Below are positions 1-10,513 of a stretch of 64,000 bases of DNA, one piece after another. Where the stretch lies: assembly GCA_964035575.1 (NCBI GenBank), contig OZ037917.1:372001-436000 (forward strand), written 5' to 3'. The position numbers and the translations under genes were made by a program. Source of the stretch: Rhynchopus sp. YZ270_cl-10. Its lineage: Eukaryota > Euglenozoa > Diplonemea > Diplonemida > Diplonemidae. Position 1 is the first letter of the stretch, and the number at the start of each line of letters is the position of its first letter. The notes under the pieces are model-generated. The model saw nothing but the letters and a program-made list of their open reading frames with translations, was not told the DNA's origin and did no database searches.

Positions 1-1968
1 GGCACCGACGCTCAGTCCACCCTTGTTGTCGTCTTTGTCTTGGCTCGAGTTGTTGGTGGCGCCACGTCCAGGTGCCTGGGACGGTGCTGCAGGGGTGTTC
101 GTCTCGTTCGTGGTTCCCATTGGTGTGCGGGACGAAGATGCAGAAGGTCCGTTCGTGTTCACGTTGGGGGTTGCGCTCTCGTTCGTCGGGTCAACGGGCG
201 CACGGGATCCGCCAGAGATAGCAGGTCCCTGGGTGCGAACAGTCGGAGGCATGGTCTCCTTCGTGGGGTCGATAGGTGCACGGGATGAGCCAGTTGTGGA
301 AGGTCCCTGGGTGTTCACGGTTGGGGGCATGGTCTCCTTGGACGGGTCGATGGGTGCACGAGAGTCGCCAGATGTGGAAGGTCCCTGGGTGCGAACAGTT
401 GGGGGCATGGTCTCCTTCGTGGGGTCAATGGGCGCACGGGAGTCACCACCGGTGGAAGGTCCCTGGGTGTTCACTGTTGGTGGCATGGTCTCCTTCGACG
501 GGTCAACAGGTGCACGGGAGTCACCAGATTGGGAAGGTCCCTGGGTGCGCACAACCGGGGTCTTGGTCTCCTTCGTGGGGTCAACAGGTGCACGGGAGTC
601 ACCGGCTGTGGAAGGCCCCTGGGTGCGAACAGTTGGGGGCATGGTTTCCTTCGACGGGTCGATGGGGGCACGGGAGTCTCCACCAGTGGAAGGTCCCTGG
701 GTGCGCACAACTGGGGTCATGGTCTCCTTCGTGGGGTCAATAGGTGCGCGGGAGTCACCAGCGGTGGATGGTCCCTGGGTGCGCACAGTCGGGGGCATAG
801 TCTCCTTCGACGGGTCGATGGGCGCACGGGAGTCACTACCGGTGGAAGGTCCCTGTGTGTTGACTGTTGGTGGCATGGTCTCCTTCGTGGGGTCGATAGG
901 TGCGCGGGAGTCACCACCGGTGGAAGGTCCCTGGGTGTTCACTGTTGGTGGCATGGTCTCCTTCGTGGGGTCGATAGGTGCGCGGGAGTCACCACCGGTG
1001 GAAGGTCCCTGGGTGCGCACAGTCGGGGGCATGGTCTCCTTCGTGGGGTCGATAGGTGCACGGGAGTCACCGGCTGTGGAAGGTCCCTGCGTGCGAACAG
1101 TTGGGGGCATGGTCTCCTTCGTGGGGTCAATAGGTGCGCGGGATGAACCAGACGTGGAAGGCCCCTGGGTGTTCACTGTTGGTGGCATGGTCTCCTTCGA
1201 CGGGTCGATAGGTGCGCGGGAGTCACCAGCGGTGGATGGTCCCTGGGTGCGCACAGTCGGGGGCATGGTCTCCTTCGTGGGGTCGATAGGTGCACGGGAG
1301 TCACCGGCTGTGGAAGGTCCCTGCGTGCGAACAGTTGGGGGCATGGTCTCCTTCGTGGGGTCAATAGGTGCGCGGGATGAACCAGACGTGGAAGGCCCCT
1401 GGGTGTTCACTGTTGGTGGCATGGTCTCCTTCGACGGGTCGATAGGTGCGCGGGAGTCACCACCGGTGGAAGGTCCCTGGGTGCGCACAGTCGGGGGCAT
1501 GGTCTCCTTCGACGGGTCGATGGGTGCACGGGAGTCGCCAGATTGGGAAGGTCCCTGGGTGCGAACAACCGGGGGCATGGTCTCCTTCGTGGGGTCAACA
1601 GGGGCACGGGAGTCACCAGATGTGGAAGGCCCCTGCGTGCGCACAGTTGGGGGCATGGTTTCCTTCGACGGGTCAACAGGTGCACGGGAGTCTCCACCAG
1701 TGGAAGGTCCCTGGGTGCGCACAACTGGGGTCATGGTCTCCTTCGTGGGGTCAATAGGTGCGCGGGAGTCACCAGTTTGGGAAGGTCCCTGCGTGTTGAC
1801 TGTTGGTGGCATGGTCTCCTTCGACGGGTCGAAAGGTGCGTTTGTGTAGAGGTTGCGTGGCGGCATCGTCTCGGGTGTTGTGCTGGATGGAGGCTTTGTG
1901 CCGACGGAGTTACCAGTTGACTGTGCTGCCACGGTCGTGATCAGGAACAGAAGCGACGCGCGCATCAT
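1..1968 (-). CDS. mucin-like surface protein, copy 1 (3' end beyond window)
   Basis: Partial gene open from its ATG (1966-1968) to the window edge. The start is the first of two adjacent Met codons opening a signal peptide (MMRASLLFLITTVAAQ, likely cut after VAA), as in the two downstream copies. The body is 21 tandem 26-residue units of the type ETMPPTVNTQGPSTTGSSRA + PVDPTK, rich in Thr/Ser/Pro, so probably heavily O-glycosylated. The count comes from the start-to-last-repeat distance, which is 468 bp (six 78-bp units) longer than in copy 2. The last visible codons match the juxtamembrane NSGKDKDDNKGG stretch of the other copies, so a transmembrane segment probably lies just outside the window. 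Mucin-like surface coat is inferred from architecture; no catalytic domain is visible. Confidence 0.8.
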   Translation of the reverse strand, partial: MMRASLLFLITTVAAQSTGNSVGTKPPSSTTPETMPPRNLYTNAPFDPSKETMPPTVNTQGPSQTGDSRAPIDPTKETMTPVVRTQGPSTGGDSRAPVDPSKETMPPTVRTQGPSTSGDSRAPVDPTKETMPPVVRTQGPSQSGDSRAPIDPSKETMPPTVRTQGPSTGGDSRAPIDPSKETMPPTVNTQGPSTSGSSRAPIDPTKETMPPTVRTQGPSTAGDSRAPIDPTKETMPPTVRTQGPSTAGDSRAPIDPSKETMPPTVNTQGPSTSGSSRAPIDPTKETMPPTVRTQGPSTAGDSRAPIDPTKETMPPTVRTQGPSTGGDSRAPIDPTKETMPPTVNTQGPSTGGDSRAPIDPTKETMPPTVNTQGPSTGSDSRAPIDPSKETMPPTVRTQGPSTAGDSRAPIDPTKETMTPVVRTQGPSTGGDSRAPIDPSKETMPPTVRTQGPSTAGDSRAPVDPTKETKTPVVRTQGPSQSGDSRAPVDPSKETMPPTVNTQGPSTGGDSRAPIDPTKETMPPTVRTQGPSTSGDSRAPIDPSKETMPPTVNTQGPSTTGSSRAPIDPTKETMPPTVRTQGPAISGGSRAPVDPTNESATPNVNTNGPSASSSRTPMGTTNETNTPAAPSQAPGRGATNNSSQDKDDNKGGLSVGA

Positions 1969-2803
1969 TGTTTTACGTATAGTGTGTTGTTGTGTGGTGT
2001 AAGAATATATCTGTAGGTGACGTGGGCTGTGTTAACCAATCTAGTCGAGAAAAATGTGTGACTATTCAGTTTTTTTCAATGATACTTGTTAACCCACCTT
2101 CGAAGATATTGTTGCGAGAGCAACCAAGCAAGAGCAGTTGGAAATGTTGGCTTCAATAGATGAAAAAAATGCAATAACCTGACGTGCGACTCACCGTCAG
2201 TCTGTATAAAAATAAAAACGGAAGGCTCCAGTAAAACTGAAGAACACAGAGGTATTAAAGACAAACTAAAAGCCGAGCTATTGGTGCACAACCCTGCTTA
2301 AAAACAAGAACACGAAAGAAAAGAGAGGAAAACTAAATACCAGTTGATCCCATGAGCAGGACACGGGCAACAATAGTAAAAGGACGAAGGCCCTTGAGTA
2401 TGGAGTGTTTCTGATGATTCGCTGTGGACAAAATTCATTTGCTTGCATCAAGAGACAGACACATCATGCAGTGGAGGCAAGTGTGGTGCTTGCGCGCACT
2501 GCAGTAAGGTGTGCACCTCAGATGACAAGAAAGGGAGTAGATTAAGAATTGTATCATGATGTGTTCGCCCTGCAGAGGGAGGGAAACACAAAGTAAATAT
2601 GTGAGATGCTGTCAAAAGTATCTTGAGCATCTCGTGGAGAGGAAGAATAAACTTACACTAAAACAAAGTTGACTTGAGACATAAATCACTCAAATGCGAA
2701 AGATAGACGAGTTACATATCACACAATCATCAATACATAGTATCTTTCGACACAACTTTAAGTGCTGCTAACTAAAGCATCACCTATGTGGCGGGAAGAC
2801 TGT
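1969..2803. other. spacer between mucin copies 1 and 2
   Basis: No gene seen. It holds the 5' flank of copy 1 and the 3' flank of copy 2. From about 2226 to 2803 it is nearly identical to 4856-5384 (starting CCAGTAAAACTGAAGAACAC), so the tandem duplication included flanking DNA. Small gaps and a few substitutions separate the two. Confidence 0.75.
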
Positions 2804-4471
2804 TTACACTGTTGTCTTTCCAAAGTCGTCCGCCTGATCTGCCTGCTGAAGCAGGTCAGCCATGTCCGTCACATGCATTGCCTGAGAGGCGGCACCCTTG
2901 AAGAACACGAAGAACACTGCTGCTCCAACCATCCCCAGCACAGCAAGCACTGCCGCAATGATCCCGATGATGGCACCGACGCTCAGTCCACCCTTGTTGT
3001 CGTCTTTGTCCTTGCCCGAGTTGTTGGTGGCGCCACGTCCAGGTGCCTGGGACGGTGTTGCAGGGGTGTTCGTCTCGTTCGTGGTTCCCATTGGTGTGCG
3101 GGACGAAGATGCAGAAGGTCCGTTCGTGTTCACGTTGGGGGTTGCGCTCTCCTTCGTGGGGTCAACGGGCGCACGGGATCCGCCAGAGATAGCAGGTCCC
3201 TGGGTGCGAACAGTCGGAGGCATGGTCTCCTTCGTGGGGTCAATTGGTGCACGGGATGAGCCAGTTGTGGAAGGTCCCTGTGTGCGAACAGTCGGAGGCA
3301 TGGTCTCCTTCGTCGGGTCAACAGGTGCACGGGATCCGCCAGAGATAGCAGGTCCCTGGGTGTGCACGTTCGGGGTCATGGTCTCCTTCGACGGGTCGAT
3401 GGGTGCACGGGATGAACCAGTTGTGGAAGGTCCCTGTGTGTTCACAGTTGGTGGCATGGTCTCCTTCGACGGGTCAACAGGTGCACGTGATGAGCCAGTT
3501 GTGGAAGGTCCCTGTGTGTTCACGGTCGGGGGCATGGTCTCCTTCGTGGGGTCAACGGGTGCACGGGATGAACCAGTTGTCGAAGGTCCCTGGGTGTTCA
3601 CAACTGGTGTCTTGGTCTCCTTGGATGGGTCAACAGGTGCACGGGATGAACCAGACGTGGAAGGTCCCTGGGTGTTGACAGTCGGCGGCATGGTCTCCTT
3701 CGACGGGTCAATGGGCGCACGAGAGTCACCACCTGTAGATGGTCCCTGGGTGTTCACAACTGGTGTCTTGGTCTCCTTCGTGGGGTCAACAGGTGCACGG
3801 GATGAACCAGTTGTGGAAGGTCCCTGGGTGCGAACAGTCGGGGGCATGGTCTCCTTTGTGGGGTCAACGGGCGCACGAGAGTCACCAGATGTGGAAGGTC
3901 CCTGGGTGTTCACAACTGGTGTCTTGGTCTCCTTGGACGGGTCAACAGGTGCACGGGAGGCACCTGTTGTGGAAGGTCCCTGGGTGTTCACAACTGGGGT
4001 CTTGGTCTCCTTCGTGGGGTCAACAGGTGCACGGGAGTCACCGGCTGTGGAAGGCCCCTGGGTGTTGAGTGTTGGTGGCATGGTCTCCTTCGACGGGTCA
4101 ACAGGTGCACGGGATGAACCAGTTGTGGAAGGTCCCTTGGTGTTCACAGTCGGGGGCATGGTCTCCTTGGAGGGGTCAACGGGCGCACGAGAGTCAGCAG
4201 ATGTGGAAGGTCCCTGGGTGCGCACAACTGGGGTCATGGTCTCCTTCGTGGGGTCAACAGGGGCACGGGAGTCACCAGTTTGGGAAGGCCCCTGCGTGTT
4301 GACTGTTGGTGGCATGGTCTCTTTGGACGGGTCGAAAGGTGCGTTTGTGTAGGGGTTGCGTGGCGGCATCGTCTCGGGTGTTGTGCTGGATGGAGGCTTT
4401 GTGCCGACGGAGTTACCAGTTGACTGTGCTGCCACGGTCGTGATCAGGAACAGAAGCGACGCGCGCATCAT
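2804..4471 (-). CDS. mucin-like type I membrane protein, copy 2
   Basis: 555 residues, complete. An in-frame Met lies farther upstream (4570), but MMRASLLF at 4471 opens a clear signal peptide and matches copies 1 and 3, so I start there. Order: signal peptide (1 to about 15); short linker with NSVGTKPPSSTTPETMPPRN; 15 full 26-residue Thr/Pro/Ser repeats plus a degenerate one beginning ESATPNV; a charged stalk (GKDKDDNKGG); a single membrane helix (SVGAIIGIIAAVLAVLGMVG and on to VFFVFF); a cytoplasmic tail of about 30 residues with LLQQADQADDFGKTTV. There is no C-terminal hydrophobic GPI signal. The tail ends in T-T-V, the shape of a class I PDZ ligand (inference only). Repeat variants differ mainly at MPPT/KTPV/MTPV and V/I-DP-T/S. 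Likely cell-surface; no enzymatic role visible. Confidence 0.85.
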   Translation of the reverse strand: MMRASLLFLITTVAAQSTGNSVGTKPPSSTTPETMPPRNPYTNAPFDPSKETMPPTVNTQGPSQTGDSRAPVDPTKETMTPVVRTQGPSTSADSRAPVDPSKETMPPTVNTKGPSTTGSSRAPVDPSKETMPPTLNTQGPSTAGDSRAPVDPTKETKTPVVNTQGPSTTGASRAPVDPSKETKTPVVNTQGPSTSGDSRAPVDPTKETMPPTVRTQGPSTTGSSRAPVDPTKETKTPVVNTQGPSTGGDSRAPIDPSKETMPPTVNTQGPSTSGSSRAPVDPSKETKTPVVNTQGPSTTGSSRAPVDPTKETMPPTVNTQGPSTTGSSRAPVDPSKETMPPTVNTQGPSTTGSSRAPIDPSKETMTPNVHTQGPAISGGSRAPVDPTKETMPPTVRTQGPSTTGSSRAPIDPTKETMPPTVRTQGPAISGGSRAPVDPTKESATPNVNTNGPSASSSRTPMGTTNETNTPATPSQAPGRGATNNSGKDKDDNKGGLSVGAIIGIIAAVLAVLGMVGAAVFFVFFKGAASQAMHVTDMADLLQQADQADDFGKTTV

Positions 4472-5384
4472 TGTCTTGTGTATATGGTGTGATGTGAGAA
4501 TATATCTGTGCATGATGTGGGCTGTGTCAAATAATCTGGTGGATAAAAACGTCTGAGTAGGCATGAGCATTCACTTTGCGACTTGATACTTGCCAACCCA
4601 CCTTCGAAGCAGCTATTGCTAGAGCAACCAAGAAAGAGAAGATGGAAGTAAAAGAAACTTGAAGTGGAATGAAAATAGAACTCGAGAAAGGAAAACAAAT
4701 GCTGGGGAGAAGAAAATGAAAAAAAAAAGTAACAAACTGACGTGCGACGCACACATCAGTCTGTAAATGTCTCAGTCCAGAAAACCCCCCACCCCAAAAG
4801 GAAACCTTTAGAGAGGGGGTATTATGTTCTGATCCATATAGCACATACGGCAGGTTCCAGTAAAACTGAAGAACACAGAGGTATTAAAGACAAACTAAAA
4901 GCTGAGCTATTGGTGCACAACCCTGCTTAAAAACAAGAACACGGAAGAAAAGAGAGGAAAACTAAATACCAGTTGATCCCATGAGCAGGACACGGGCAAC
5001 AATAGTAAAAGGACGAAGGCCCTTGAGTATGGAGTGTTTCTGATGATTCGCTGTGGACAAATTTCATTTGCTTGCATCTCGAGATAGACACATCATGCAG
5101 TGGAGGCAAGTGTGGTGCTTGCGCGCACTGCAGTAAGGTGTGCACCTCAGATGACAAGAAAGGGAGTAGATTAAGAATTGTATCATGATGTGTTCACCCT
5201 GCAGAGGGAGGGAAACACAAAGTAAATATGTGAGATGCTGTCAATACATAAAGTATCTTGAGCATCTCGTGGAGAGGAAGAATAAACTTAAAACAAATAC
5301 GAAAGATGCACGACTAATATGGATCTTTCGACACAACTTTAAGTGCTGCTAACTAAAGCATCACCTATGTGGCGGGAAGACTGT
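4472..5384. other. spacer between mucin copies 2 and 3
   Basis: No gene seen. The part beside copy 3 duplicates the spacer beside copy 2. The part upstream of copy 2 (about 4560-4855) is partly unique and A-rich. Short open frames here are F/K-rich and unconvincing. Confidence 0.7.
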
Positions 5385-7286
5385 TTACACTGTTGTCTTT
5401 CCAAAGTCGTCCGCCTGATCTGCCTGCTGAAGCAGGTCAGCCATGTCCGTCACATGCATTGCCTGAGAGGCGGCACCCTTGAAGAACACGAAGAACACTG
5501 CTGCTCCAACCATCCCCAGCACAGCAAGCACTGCCGCAATGATCCCGATGATGGCACCGACGCTCAGTCCACCCTTGTTGTCGTCTTTGTCCTTGCCCGA
5601 GTTGTTGGTGGCGCCACGTCCAGGTGCCTGGGACGGTGTTGCAGGGGTGTTCGTCTCGTTCGTGGTTCCCATTGGTGTGCGGGACGAAGATGCAGAAGGT
5701 CCGTTCGTGTTCACGTTGGGGGTTGCGCTCTCCTTCGTGGGGTCAACGGGCGCACGGGATCCGCCAGAGATAGCAGGTCCCTGGGTGCGAACAGTCGGAG
5801 GCATGGTCTCCTTCGTGGGGTCAATTGGTGCACGGGATGAGCCAGTTGTGGAAGGTCCCTGTGTGCGAACAGTCGGAGGCATGGTCTCCTTCGTCGGGTC
5901 AACAGGTGCACGGGATCCGCCAGAGATAGCAGGTCCCTGGGTGTGCACGTTCGGGGTCATGGTCTCCTTCGACGGGTCGATGGGTGCACGGGATGAACCA
6001 GTTGTGGAAGGTCCCTGTGTGTTCACGGTCGGGGGCATGGTCTCCTTCGTGGGGTCAACGGGCGCACGGGAGTCACCAGATGTGGAAGGTCCCTGGGTGT
6101 TCACAACTGGTGTCTTGGTCTCCTTGGACGGGTCAACAGGGGCACGGGATGAGCCAGACGTGGAAGGTCCTTGGGTGTTCACTGTTGGTGGCATGGTCTC
6201 CTTCGTGGGGTCAACGGGCGCACGAGAGTCACCAGCGGTGGATGGTCCCTGGGTGCGCACTGTCGGTGGCATAGTCTCCTTCGTGGGGTCGATAGGTGCA
6301 CGGGATGAACCAGACGTAGATGGTCCCTGGGTGTTCACAGTCGGCGGCATGGTCTCCTTCGACGGGTCAACAGGTGCACGGGAGTCACCTGTTGTGGAAG
6401 GTCCCTGGGTGTTCACAACTGGGGTCTTAGTCTCCTTCGTGGGGTCAACAGGGGCACGTGAGTCACCGGCTGCGGAAGGTCCCTGGGTGTTCACTGTTGG
6501 TGGCATGGTCTCCTTCGACGGGTCAACAGGTGCACGGGATGAACCAGACGTGGAAGGTCCCTGCGTGTTCACAGTCGGAGGCATGGTCTCCTTCGACGGG
6601 TCAATGGGCGCACGGGAGTCACCACCTGTAGATGGTCCCTGCGTGTTCACAACTGGGGTCTTGGTCTCCTTCGACGGGTCAACAGGTGCACGGGAGTCAC
6701 CGGCTGTGGAAGGTCCCTGGGTGTTCACTGTTGGTGGCATGGTCTCCTTCGACGGGTCGATAGGTGCACGGGAGTCACCACCGGTGGAAGGTCCCTGGGT
6801 GCGCACGACTGGGGTCATGGTCTCCTTCGTGGGGTCAACAGGTGCACGTGAGTCACTACCTGTTGATGGTCCCTGTGTGTTGACTGTTGGTGGCATGGTC
6901 TCCTTCGTGGGGTCAATTGGTGCACGGGAGTCACCAGATGTGGAAGGTCCCTGGGTGCGAACAGTTGGGGGCATGGTCTCCTTCGACGGGTCAATGGGCG
7001 CACGGGAGTCTCCACCGGTGGAAGGTCCCTGGGTGCGCACAACTGGGGTCATGGTTTCCTTCGTGGGGTCAACAGGGGCACGGGAGTCACCAGTTTGGGA
7101 AGGTCCCTGCGTGTTCACTGTTGGTGGCATGGTCTCCTTCGACGGGTCGAAAGGTGCGTTTGTGTAGGGGTTGCGTGGCGGCATCGTCTCGGGTGTTGTG
7201 CTGGATGGAGGCTTTGTGCCGACGGAGTTACCAGTTGACTGTGCTGCCACGGTCGTGATCAGGAACAGAAGCGACGCACGCATCAT
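5385..7286 (-). CDS. mucin-like type I membrane protein, copy 3
   Basis: 633 residues. The start at MMRASLLF (7286) is chosen as in the other copies, over an in-frame upstream Met at 7355. Architecture is the same as copy 2: signal peptide, 18 full 26-residue repeats plus the degenerate ESATPNV unit, charged stalk, one transmembrane helix, and a tail ending GKTTV. It is exactly 78 residues (three repeat units) longer than copy 2. Signal peptide, last four repeats, stalk, membrane helix and tail look identical to copy 2, while the middle repeats are reshuffled. This points to unequal exchange confined to the repeat block and homogenised ends. Function inferred: surface mucin or adhesin. Confidence 0.85.
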   Translation of the reverse strand: MMRASLLFLITTVAAQSTGNSVGTKPPSSTTPETMPPRNPYTNAPFDPSKETMPPTVNTQGPSQTGDSRAPVDPTKETMTPVVRTQGPSTGGDSRAPIDPSKETMPPTVRTQGPSTSGDSRAPIDPTKETMPPTVNTQGPSTGSDSRAPVDPTKETMTPVVRTQGPSTGGDSRAPIDPSKETMPPTVNTQGPSTAGDSRAPVDPSKETKTPVVNTQGPSTGGDSRAPIDPSKETMPPTVNTQGPSTSGSSRAPVDPSKETMPPTVNTQGPSAAGDSRAPVDPTKETKTPVVNTQGPSTTGDSRAPVDPSKETMPPTVNTQGPSTSGSSRAPIDPTKETMPPTVRTQGPSTAGDSRAPVDPTKETMPPTVNTQGPSTSGSSRAPVDPSKETKTPVVNTQGPSTSGDSRAPVDPTKETMPPTVNTQGPSTTGSSRAPIDPSKETMTPNVHTQGPAISGGSRAPVDPTKETMPPTVRTQGPSTTGSSRAPIDPTKETMPPTVRTQGPAISGGSRAPVDPTKESATPNVNTNGPSASSSRTPMGTTNETNTPATPSQAPGRGATNNSGKDKDDNKGGLSVGAIIGIIAAVLAVLGMVGAAVFFVFFKGAASQAMHVTDMADLLQQADQADDFGKTTV

Positions 7287-7609
7287 TGTCTTGTGTGTAT
7301 GATGTGATGTGAGAATATATCTGTGGAGGATGTGAACAGTTTTCAAACTCGACACGACGATACAAAACAGGATATGAACAGTCTCTTTTTTCCCTATCCT
7401 CTTTCAACTATTGAGCTCTGACCAGAAAGCCCTGTCTCTTTTCCCTCATGATTGATGCCATGACCTTCCCCACACACATACGAAGCACACACAACAACTA
7501 TCCTCAAGAATAACCCTCTTTTATACCCTTTTCACGGGGAACCAAGACAGACCCCCTCACGAAAAACCTCACTTCTCCCTCCCCCACTAACAGAAAACAC
7601 TTCCTCCTC
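7287..7609. other. intergenic, mucin copy 3 / ankyrin gene
   Basis: 5' flank of mucin copy 3 and 3' flank of the ankyrin gene. Pyrimidine-rich on the plus strand. No gene, repeat family or stem-loop seen. Confidence 0.6.
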
Positions 7610-9883
7610 CTACTGCGAAAGCGCTGTTTTGATTGCGGCGATGATTGCTTCTTTTTCTTCAATCGCGGACTTGGTTTTGGCTTCACGCGAAGTAGCGTAA
7701 GAGAGAACGTCGTCGTTGCCTAGGTCTTTTGCGTGGACGTCTGCTTTGTGGTGGAGCATATGCTGGACGAGGGAGAGGGAGCCCAGGGAGCATGCCGGCA
7801 TGAGGGGAGTGGCCCCGTTGACGTCTGCGAAGGAGGGCGAGGCGCCAGCATCGAGGAGCAGTTTGGCCACATCTTCGTGTCCTCCCATGACGGCGGCGGC
7901 GAGGGGTGTGACCTTACCGTCGTCGCAGGCGTCCACCACCGCCTTCGCTGCCAGAAGCTGCGCCACCACCTCGACACTCCCCTGATGGCTTGCAAACATG
8001 AGTGCAGTCCGCCCCTCGACGTTTTGCGCATCCACCCCCGCCCCCTTCGCCAGCAGCACCCCCACCACACCACCCAACCCATTCTGACTCGCCACCATCA
8101 ACGCCGTAAAACGATCCTCATTCGCGTGATCCACATCGCTGTACTCCAACAGCAACACCGCACACTCCTTATGCCCGTTAAATGCGCTGTGCATCAGCGC
8201 GGTTTCTCCGGTAGCTGAGGTAATGTTGACGGTGTCGCGAACAGAATTATTGGCAACAGCAATGCCAAGAAGCCAGGACACAACGTTAACATGGCCTTTG
8301 AGGGCTGCAAACATGAGGGCAGTCATTCCGGAGGAGTTTTGATGGGAGAGGACGTCGGTTCCTTGTGTATGGACGTATTGGAGCATGGGGAGGTCGCCTC
8401 TTATGGCGGCAGGTTGTGCTGCGGTGGAGGCATCGTTGGCGTCGATGTAGGTCGCAGGGACGTTGTGTTCTTCGATAAGGGCCTTAACAGTAGGGAGGTG
8501 GCCCGACAATGCGGCAGGTATTAAAGCCTCGGAGAGAACCTTTGCTGTAGAGCTGCCCTGCTGTTTTGCGAAGATAGATAACACAGTAGTCAACCCCTTC
8601 ATTCCAGCTAACAACACTGCACTGTTCCCTTCTTTATCTCTCGCCTCAATGTCTGCTCCAGCGCTGACCAAACAGCTGATAAGATCATAACAGTCGGATT
8701 TCATTGCGCAAATTATTGGCGTCTCGTTTTTATCATTGCGGGAGTTGAGAATGAGGTTCGACCGGGAAAGGATTGAGGAGACAATAGGGGCCGTGGAGGT
8801 AGATTTGCAGGCAAGGTGGAGAGGGGTGTTGTTCTCTGCATCTTGGAGGGAGACGTCGATAGGGGAGGTGAGGAGAAGCTCTGTGCAGGGGTGGTGTGCG
8901 GCTTCGCAGGAGTAGTGAAGTGCGTTGCGGTTCTCTGCGTTGGCGTGGGTCACGTCTGCGCCGTGTTGCATGAGGAATTTGAGGATCGCCAAGCGTCCTG
9001 CATTCGCCGCAAACAGAAGTGGTGTGTTCCCATCCGCATCCTCCACCTGCAGATCCGCCCCCTCCTTCGCAAGCAGCTCCACCATCTCCAAATGCCCGCT
9101 AATAACCGCCAACGACATCGGGGTGTCGCCGTTCACAGAATCGGCGGCGCCAGCGCTGACCCCCTTCCCAATGAGGTAGGCCGCCACCTCAGTGTGGCCG
9201 CCTTCAGCTGCGCCCATCACGGCCGTCCCGTCGTCTGCGGTCTTGTGTGACAGATCCGCCCCCTTCGACTCAAGCAGCTGGATCAACCCAAGGCGTCCCT
9301 TCTGCGCGCAGAATATAATAGGGGTCTGTCCATAACTGTCCTGATGGTTGGGGTTGGCGCCTGTTTTGTTTTGTGTTGGAAAAAAAAAATTACGAAAAGG
9401 GTGATATCAAAATTGGATAATTATGTTTCTGATATGAAGTTGGAGATGTCAAAAAAAAGAGGTACCAACTGACTCTCACTCACACCTCTGGCGGGCACAC
9501 TTCGGCACGCGCCTGTAAGGGCTGCCCTGATTGATTTTTTAGTACCGCGAAATGCTGCCTGAGTATAAAAGGTAGGGTGACATACCTGCACGGAGGAGGT
9601 GCGTGACCAGAGAGGTGCGCTGTGTGTCCGTCACGTCGAGAGGGACGAAGACCGACTTTGGTGGGGTGTCTTCTCCGTCGTCGCTACCGTCGTTGCTTGC
9701 CCCCGCAGTGGCATCGACGTCCATCTTGCTGGAGTGCGAGGACGCAACATCGGCCATCTCATCATCCTCATCCTCATCATCAAGCGCAGGATCACGCCCA
9801 CACACCTCTAACAGAGCTGCGTTAAATTCCGCCTTTGGAATCTTCTTTTTCGCAAGAAACGTAAGAGATGCAGATTTCGACAT
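7610..9883 (-). CDS. ankyrin-repeat protein, two exons
   Basis: Exons 9883-9586 and 9360-7610 join to 682 residues. Residues 1 to about 70 hold a basic start (MSKSASLTFLAKKKIPKAEF) and an acidic, disordered Asp/Glu/Ser stretch. From about residue 80 to the end there are roughly 16 ankyrin repeats with typical TPL.FAA..G....V..LL..GADV cores (for example DGNTPLLFAANAGRLAILKF and EGRTALMFASHQGSVEVVAQ). The splice restores a perfect ankyrin consensus: LLRAG from exon 1 runs into ANPNHQDSYGQTPIIF of exon 2, whereas the unspliced frame stops after 14 codons. There is no enzymatic domain, membrane segment or signal peptide, so a cytosolic or nuclear protein-binding scaffold is the most that can be said. 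The C-terminus is a short Lys/Glu helix (KTKSAIEEKEAIIAAIKTAL). Confidence 0.88.
9361..9585 (-). other. intron of ankyrin gene, 225 nt
   Basis: Begins GTATGTCACC and ends AACAAAACAG on the minus strand; phase 1 (splits a Gly codon). It is about five times longer than the nuclease introns and carries a homopolymer of about 10 T near its 3' end. Confidence 0.85.
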
Positions 9884-9895
9884 TTTACTTTTTGC

Positions 9896-9912
9896 TCTGG
9901 AGAAATGAGGAG
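9896..9912 (-). promoter_or_regulatory. possible splice acceptor upstream of ankyrin ATG
   Basis: Minus-strand CCTCATTTCTCCAG ends 13 nt before the ATG. It could be a trans-splice site, or the acceptor of a 5'-UTR intron. Only the pattern supports it. Confidence 0.35.
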
Positions 9913-10342
9913 GTTTTTTGTAGAGAGGACATAAGGGAGATGATGAATAGGGGTGAAATGGGAAGGGAAACTTTTTTTTTTTTTTTTGTTTTTTTGCCAG
10001 CCTCCGCTTGTGTATGTCTATACTTCGGAATGGGGGCTGTGTAGGTTACTTTTGTCATTTTTTTTTTTTACTATGACCACACACTGGTGTTGTGTGTGAC
10101 CGGTATTGAGGTGTGTGTGTGTGGAGAATGTGGGAGGAGGAGTCAAATAGTGGGCTTATAAAGAGCTTTTTTCTGCATCAGAGCGTAGCGCTTTATTTAT
10201 AATCTGTTTAGTGTAGCTATTCAGTAACTGATAGTCTTCACTACAGTACATTTTTTTTTTTTCCGTTGTACCCAGAACTTTGAAAAACTGTTGTAGTAGT
10301 CGAGTCATCCAGAGGATGTTGCTCGCTCTGTTATTTTGTTTT

Positions 10343-10389
10343 TTGTAGTTTCGACAATCACCTGTCCGAGGACGGGTTCTGTACACAAA
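10343..10389 (+). repeat. dispersed repeat, copy 1 (GTAGTTTCGACAATCACC)
   Basis: Matches 51819-51865: TTTCGACAA.CACCTG.CCGAG followed by ACGGGTT and TGTACACAA. Not one of the A-F families; it lies beside a family A copy. Confidence 0.6.
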
Positions 10390-10446
10390 GTTTTTTTTTA
10401 ATATATGTCGTGGCTGCCTTACAGTCTTCACATATTTTTGTTTTTT

Positions 10447-10513
10447 GATAAATTGTTTGGAGTAGTGTAGTTTGCCTCGGTTTGTGTTGCCACAGTTTGT
10501 GCAAATCTCCACT
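10447..10513 (+). repeat. stem-loop family A, long form
   Basis: GATAAATTG lead, then TAGTGTAG with TTTGC, inner TGTG/CACA around TTGC, GCAAA, CTCCACT. Nested pairing gives a long hairpin. T-tracts on both sides. Confidence 0.75.

Noticed and set aside
23-7167. Plus-strand open frames of 608, 484 and 562 codons opposite the three mucin genes
   Set aside because: A 78-bp repeat is a multiple of three, so an antisense frame free of stops in one unit is free throughout. No signal peptide or domain, and it mirrors the sense repeats.
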